Positions 62,836-64,000 of a stretch of DNA of 64,000 nucleotides are shown piece by piece (position 1 is the stretch's first letter; the number at the start of each line of letters is the position of its first letter). This DNA comes from Gemmatimonadaceae bacterium (GTDB lineage: Bacteria > Gemmatimonadota > Gemmatimonadetes > Gemmatimonadales > Gemmatimonadaceae). The stretch is taken from positions 1-64,000 of the forward strand of contig JADZAN010000014.1 in assembly GCA_020852815.1 (NCBI GenBank). Direction: 5' to 3'. The notes under the pieces were generated by a model. It was not told the DNA's origin, searched no databases, and was given only the letters and a program-made list of their open reading frames with translations. The position numbers and the translations under genes were made by a program.

Positions 62836-64000
62836 CTACTTCTCGATCTTCATCGTCGTCCCGGTGCGCAGCTTGCGACGCATCGCTGCGATGTCCTCAC
62901 GCGCCACGCCCAACGCCTGGTCGAGCGCGCGCCCGAACTCCTCGCCCACGTACTTGTCGGGGAGGCCCACACCACCAAAGGTGTAGATCGGGAGGCGGAG
63001 GATTTCGAGTTCCTTCGCCGGCACCGGAAGGTGGCGCAACGTCCCCGCCTGGAGGCGGTCGGTGCGCCGTGCATCGTACAGTTCGATGCCGCTGGTGTTG
63101 AATAGCTCCACCTGCCGCTCGTAGTTGAGCTTCGTGATCAGCGACGCCGCCCCGTCGGCCGCGGTGGCCGCCGGGAGGTTGCCGCGTCCCACGCGGGTCT
63201 TGTTGATGAGCGTCGCCGCCTTGGCGAGATCGCCATTGCTGCGAATGAGCCCCTCGGCCCACAGCAGGTCGTTCTCGGCGCCCAGGATGAGCGGCGCCGG
63301 CCCTTCACCCGACGTCGGTGACGTGCGGGCGTGAAAGCGATAGCGCTTGTGCGAGTACGGGCTCTGCATGAAGAGGCCACGTGCCGGGTCGCCGATCACG
63401 GCGCCGTGGTACTGGAAATCGCTGGCGAAACGCGCGTCGGCCGACGTTCCGGCGGGCGGCATCGTCCCCGTGTACTTCGACGGCGAGTTGGGGTCCATGA
63501 CGTTGATCAACCGCATGTCGACGCGCAGCCACGTCGGCTCGTTGTTGTAGTACACGAACAGCGAGCACCAGTTGTTGCAGTCATCGCCCACGACGTTGAT
63601 GTCGATCGGAGTCCCGGTGGTGCCGGTGATCCCCTTCTCGGCGTACGACACGACCTTGGCCCAGTTCACCGTCGCGTTGTCCGCCGCGGTGCGCGGCGTG
63701 TAGGCGAGGAGGCGGGCCGCCATCGTGTTCGAGAGGCGGTTCAGGATCGACGAGCTCAGCACGCCGGCCGACAGCGGCAGGACGGTGGGCTCGTACGTGT
63801 AGCTGGTTCCGTTCAGCGACGCGATCAGCGCGTCCCACTTTGCCAGCGCGGTGGTGGCGACCTCGGTGTACTTCTTGAACGCCGGCGTCTGGCCCGTGGA
63901 GGTCTCGTCGACGACGAACGCCTGGTCGAACAGGAGGGCGAGGTCGGTGAGCGAGGCCGCCTGCGAGAAGGCCGCGAGCGCCTTGTACTTCGCTGTCTCG
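62836..64000 (-). CDS. SusD/RagB-like outer-membrane lipoprotein, C-terminal part (cut by window edge)
   Basis: Open frame to the window edge, at least 388 residues. The N-terminal end is missing. Sequence such as KALAAFSQAASLTDLALLFD, SSSILNRLSNTMAARLLAYT, ENDLLWAEGLIRSNGDLAK, TKLNYERQVELFNTSGIELYDARR and IYTFGGVGLPDKYVG matches SusD/RagB proteins. It diverges clearly from the SusD at 50922. A SusC partner would be expected upstream, outside the window. A terminator precedes its 3' end. Confidence 0.88.
   Translation of the reverse strand, partial: ETAKYKALAAFSQAASLTDLALLFDQAFVVDETSTGQTPAFKKYTEVATTALAKWDALIASLNGTSYTYEPTVLPLSAGVLSSSILNRLSNTMAARLLAYTPRTAADNATVNWAKVVSYAEKGITGTTGTPIDINVVGDDCNNWCSLFVYYNNEPTWLRVDMRLINVMDPNSPSKYTGTMPPAGTSADARFASDFQYHGAVIGDPARGLFMQSPYSHKRYRFHARTSPTSGEGPAPLILGAENDLLWAEGLIRSNGDLAKAATLINKTRVGRGNLPAATAADGAASLITKLNYERQVELFNTSGIELYDARRTDRLQAGTLRHLPVPAKELEILRLPIYTFGGVGLPDKYVGEEFGRALDQALGVAREDIAAMRRKLRTGTTMKIEK

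Overview
The window looks like a chromosomal segment from a GC-rich (about 70% by eye), diderm, aerobic heterotroph. The best guess is a member of the Gemmatimonadota. This is inferred from the mix of LPS synthesis (KDO transferase), Omp85-type and SusC/SusD outer-membrane proteins, many lipobox lipoproteins, and high-GC codon use. There is no rRNA to confirm it. I saw no tRNA, rRNA, CRISPR array, insertion sequence, integrase or phage gene, so this is core chromosome rather than a mobile island.

Layout. 0-5.6 kb: 5' part of folE (cut by the window edge), coaE, gcvH with a near-consensus promoter, convergent gcvP, and a LipM-type octanoyltransferase. 5.6-11.3 kb: an oppBCDF-type peptide ABC operon with overlapping stop/start codons and no binding protein, then a POT proton/peptide symporter. 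11.3-16.9 kb: an Omp85-like barrel protein, a coiled-coil protein, two glycosyltransferases and a DUF3108 protein. 17-21.3 kb: a conserved protein with a puzzling start, an M28 peptidase lipoprotein, a small membrane protein and a ThiO-like oxidase. 21.4-32.4 kb: lipoate and pyruvate dehydrogenase block (lipA, pdhA, pdhB, pdhC, lpd, lipB), interrupted by a 1216-residue repeat-rich metzincin protease. 32.5-37.9 kb: small lipoproteins and an 1145-residue Ig-like lipoprotein with a long structured leader. 38.5-49.6 kb: UvrD-family helicase, predicted aminopeptidase, dnaE-accA, a RicT/PSP1-like protein and metG. 49.8-64 kb: envelope genes, including a SusC/SusD pair, the LemA-nucleotidyltransferase-TPM cluster, a DsbA-like lipoprotein, KDO transferase, beta-barrel and CHRD proteins, and part of a second SusD-like protein.

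Two themes join the genes. First, lipoyl metabolism: octanoyl transfer (LipM-type and LipB), sulfur insertion (LipA) and the lipoyl-dependent enzymes (GcvH/GcvP, PdhABC, Lpd) lie within 32 kb. Second, peptide use and envelope biology: ABC and POT peptide importers, M28 and metzincin proteases, a predicted aminopeptidase, and SusC/D import.

The signals that normal gene annotation does not explain are these. (i) An octamer, CGTTAGGC, appears about 25 times, nearly always on the coding strand and accounting for most TTA codons I saw. (ii) A dispersed palindrome family (CCCCAGCCTTCGCTGGGG with GACGAG-type purine arrays) sits in intergenic gaps, and related purine repeats are inserted in frame in dnaE and at the start of lipB. 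(iii) A perfect CRP-consensus site, TATAAT box and strong hairpin with T-run lie immediately before the giant metzincin gene. (iv) Several genes have a -10 box so close to the ATG that leaderless transcription is likely.
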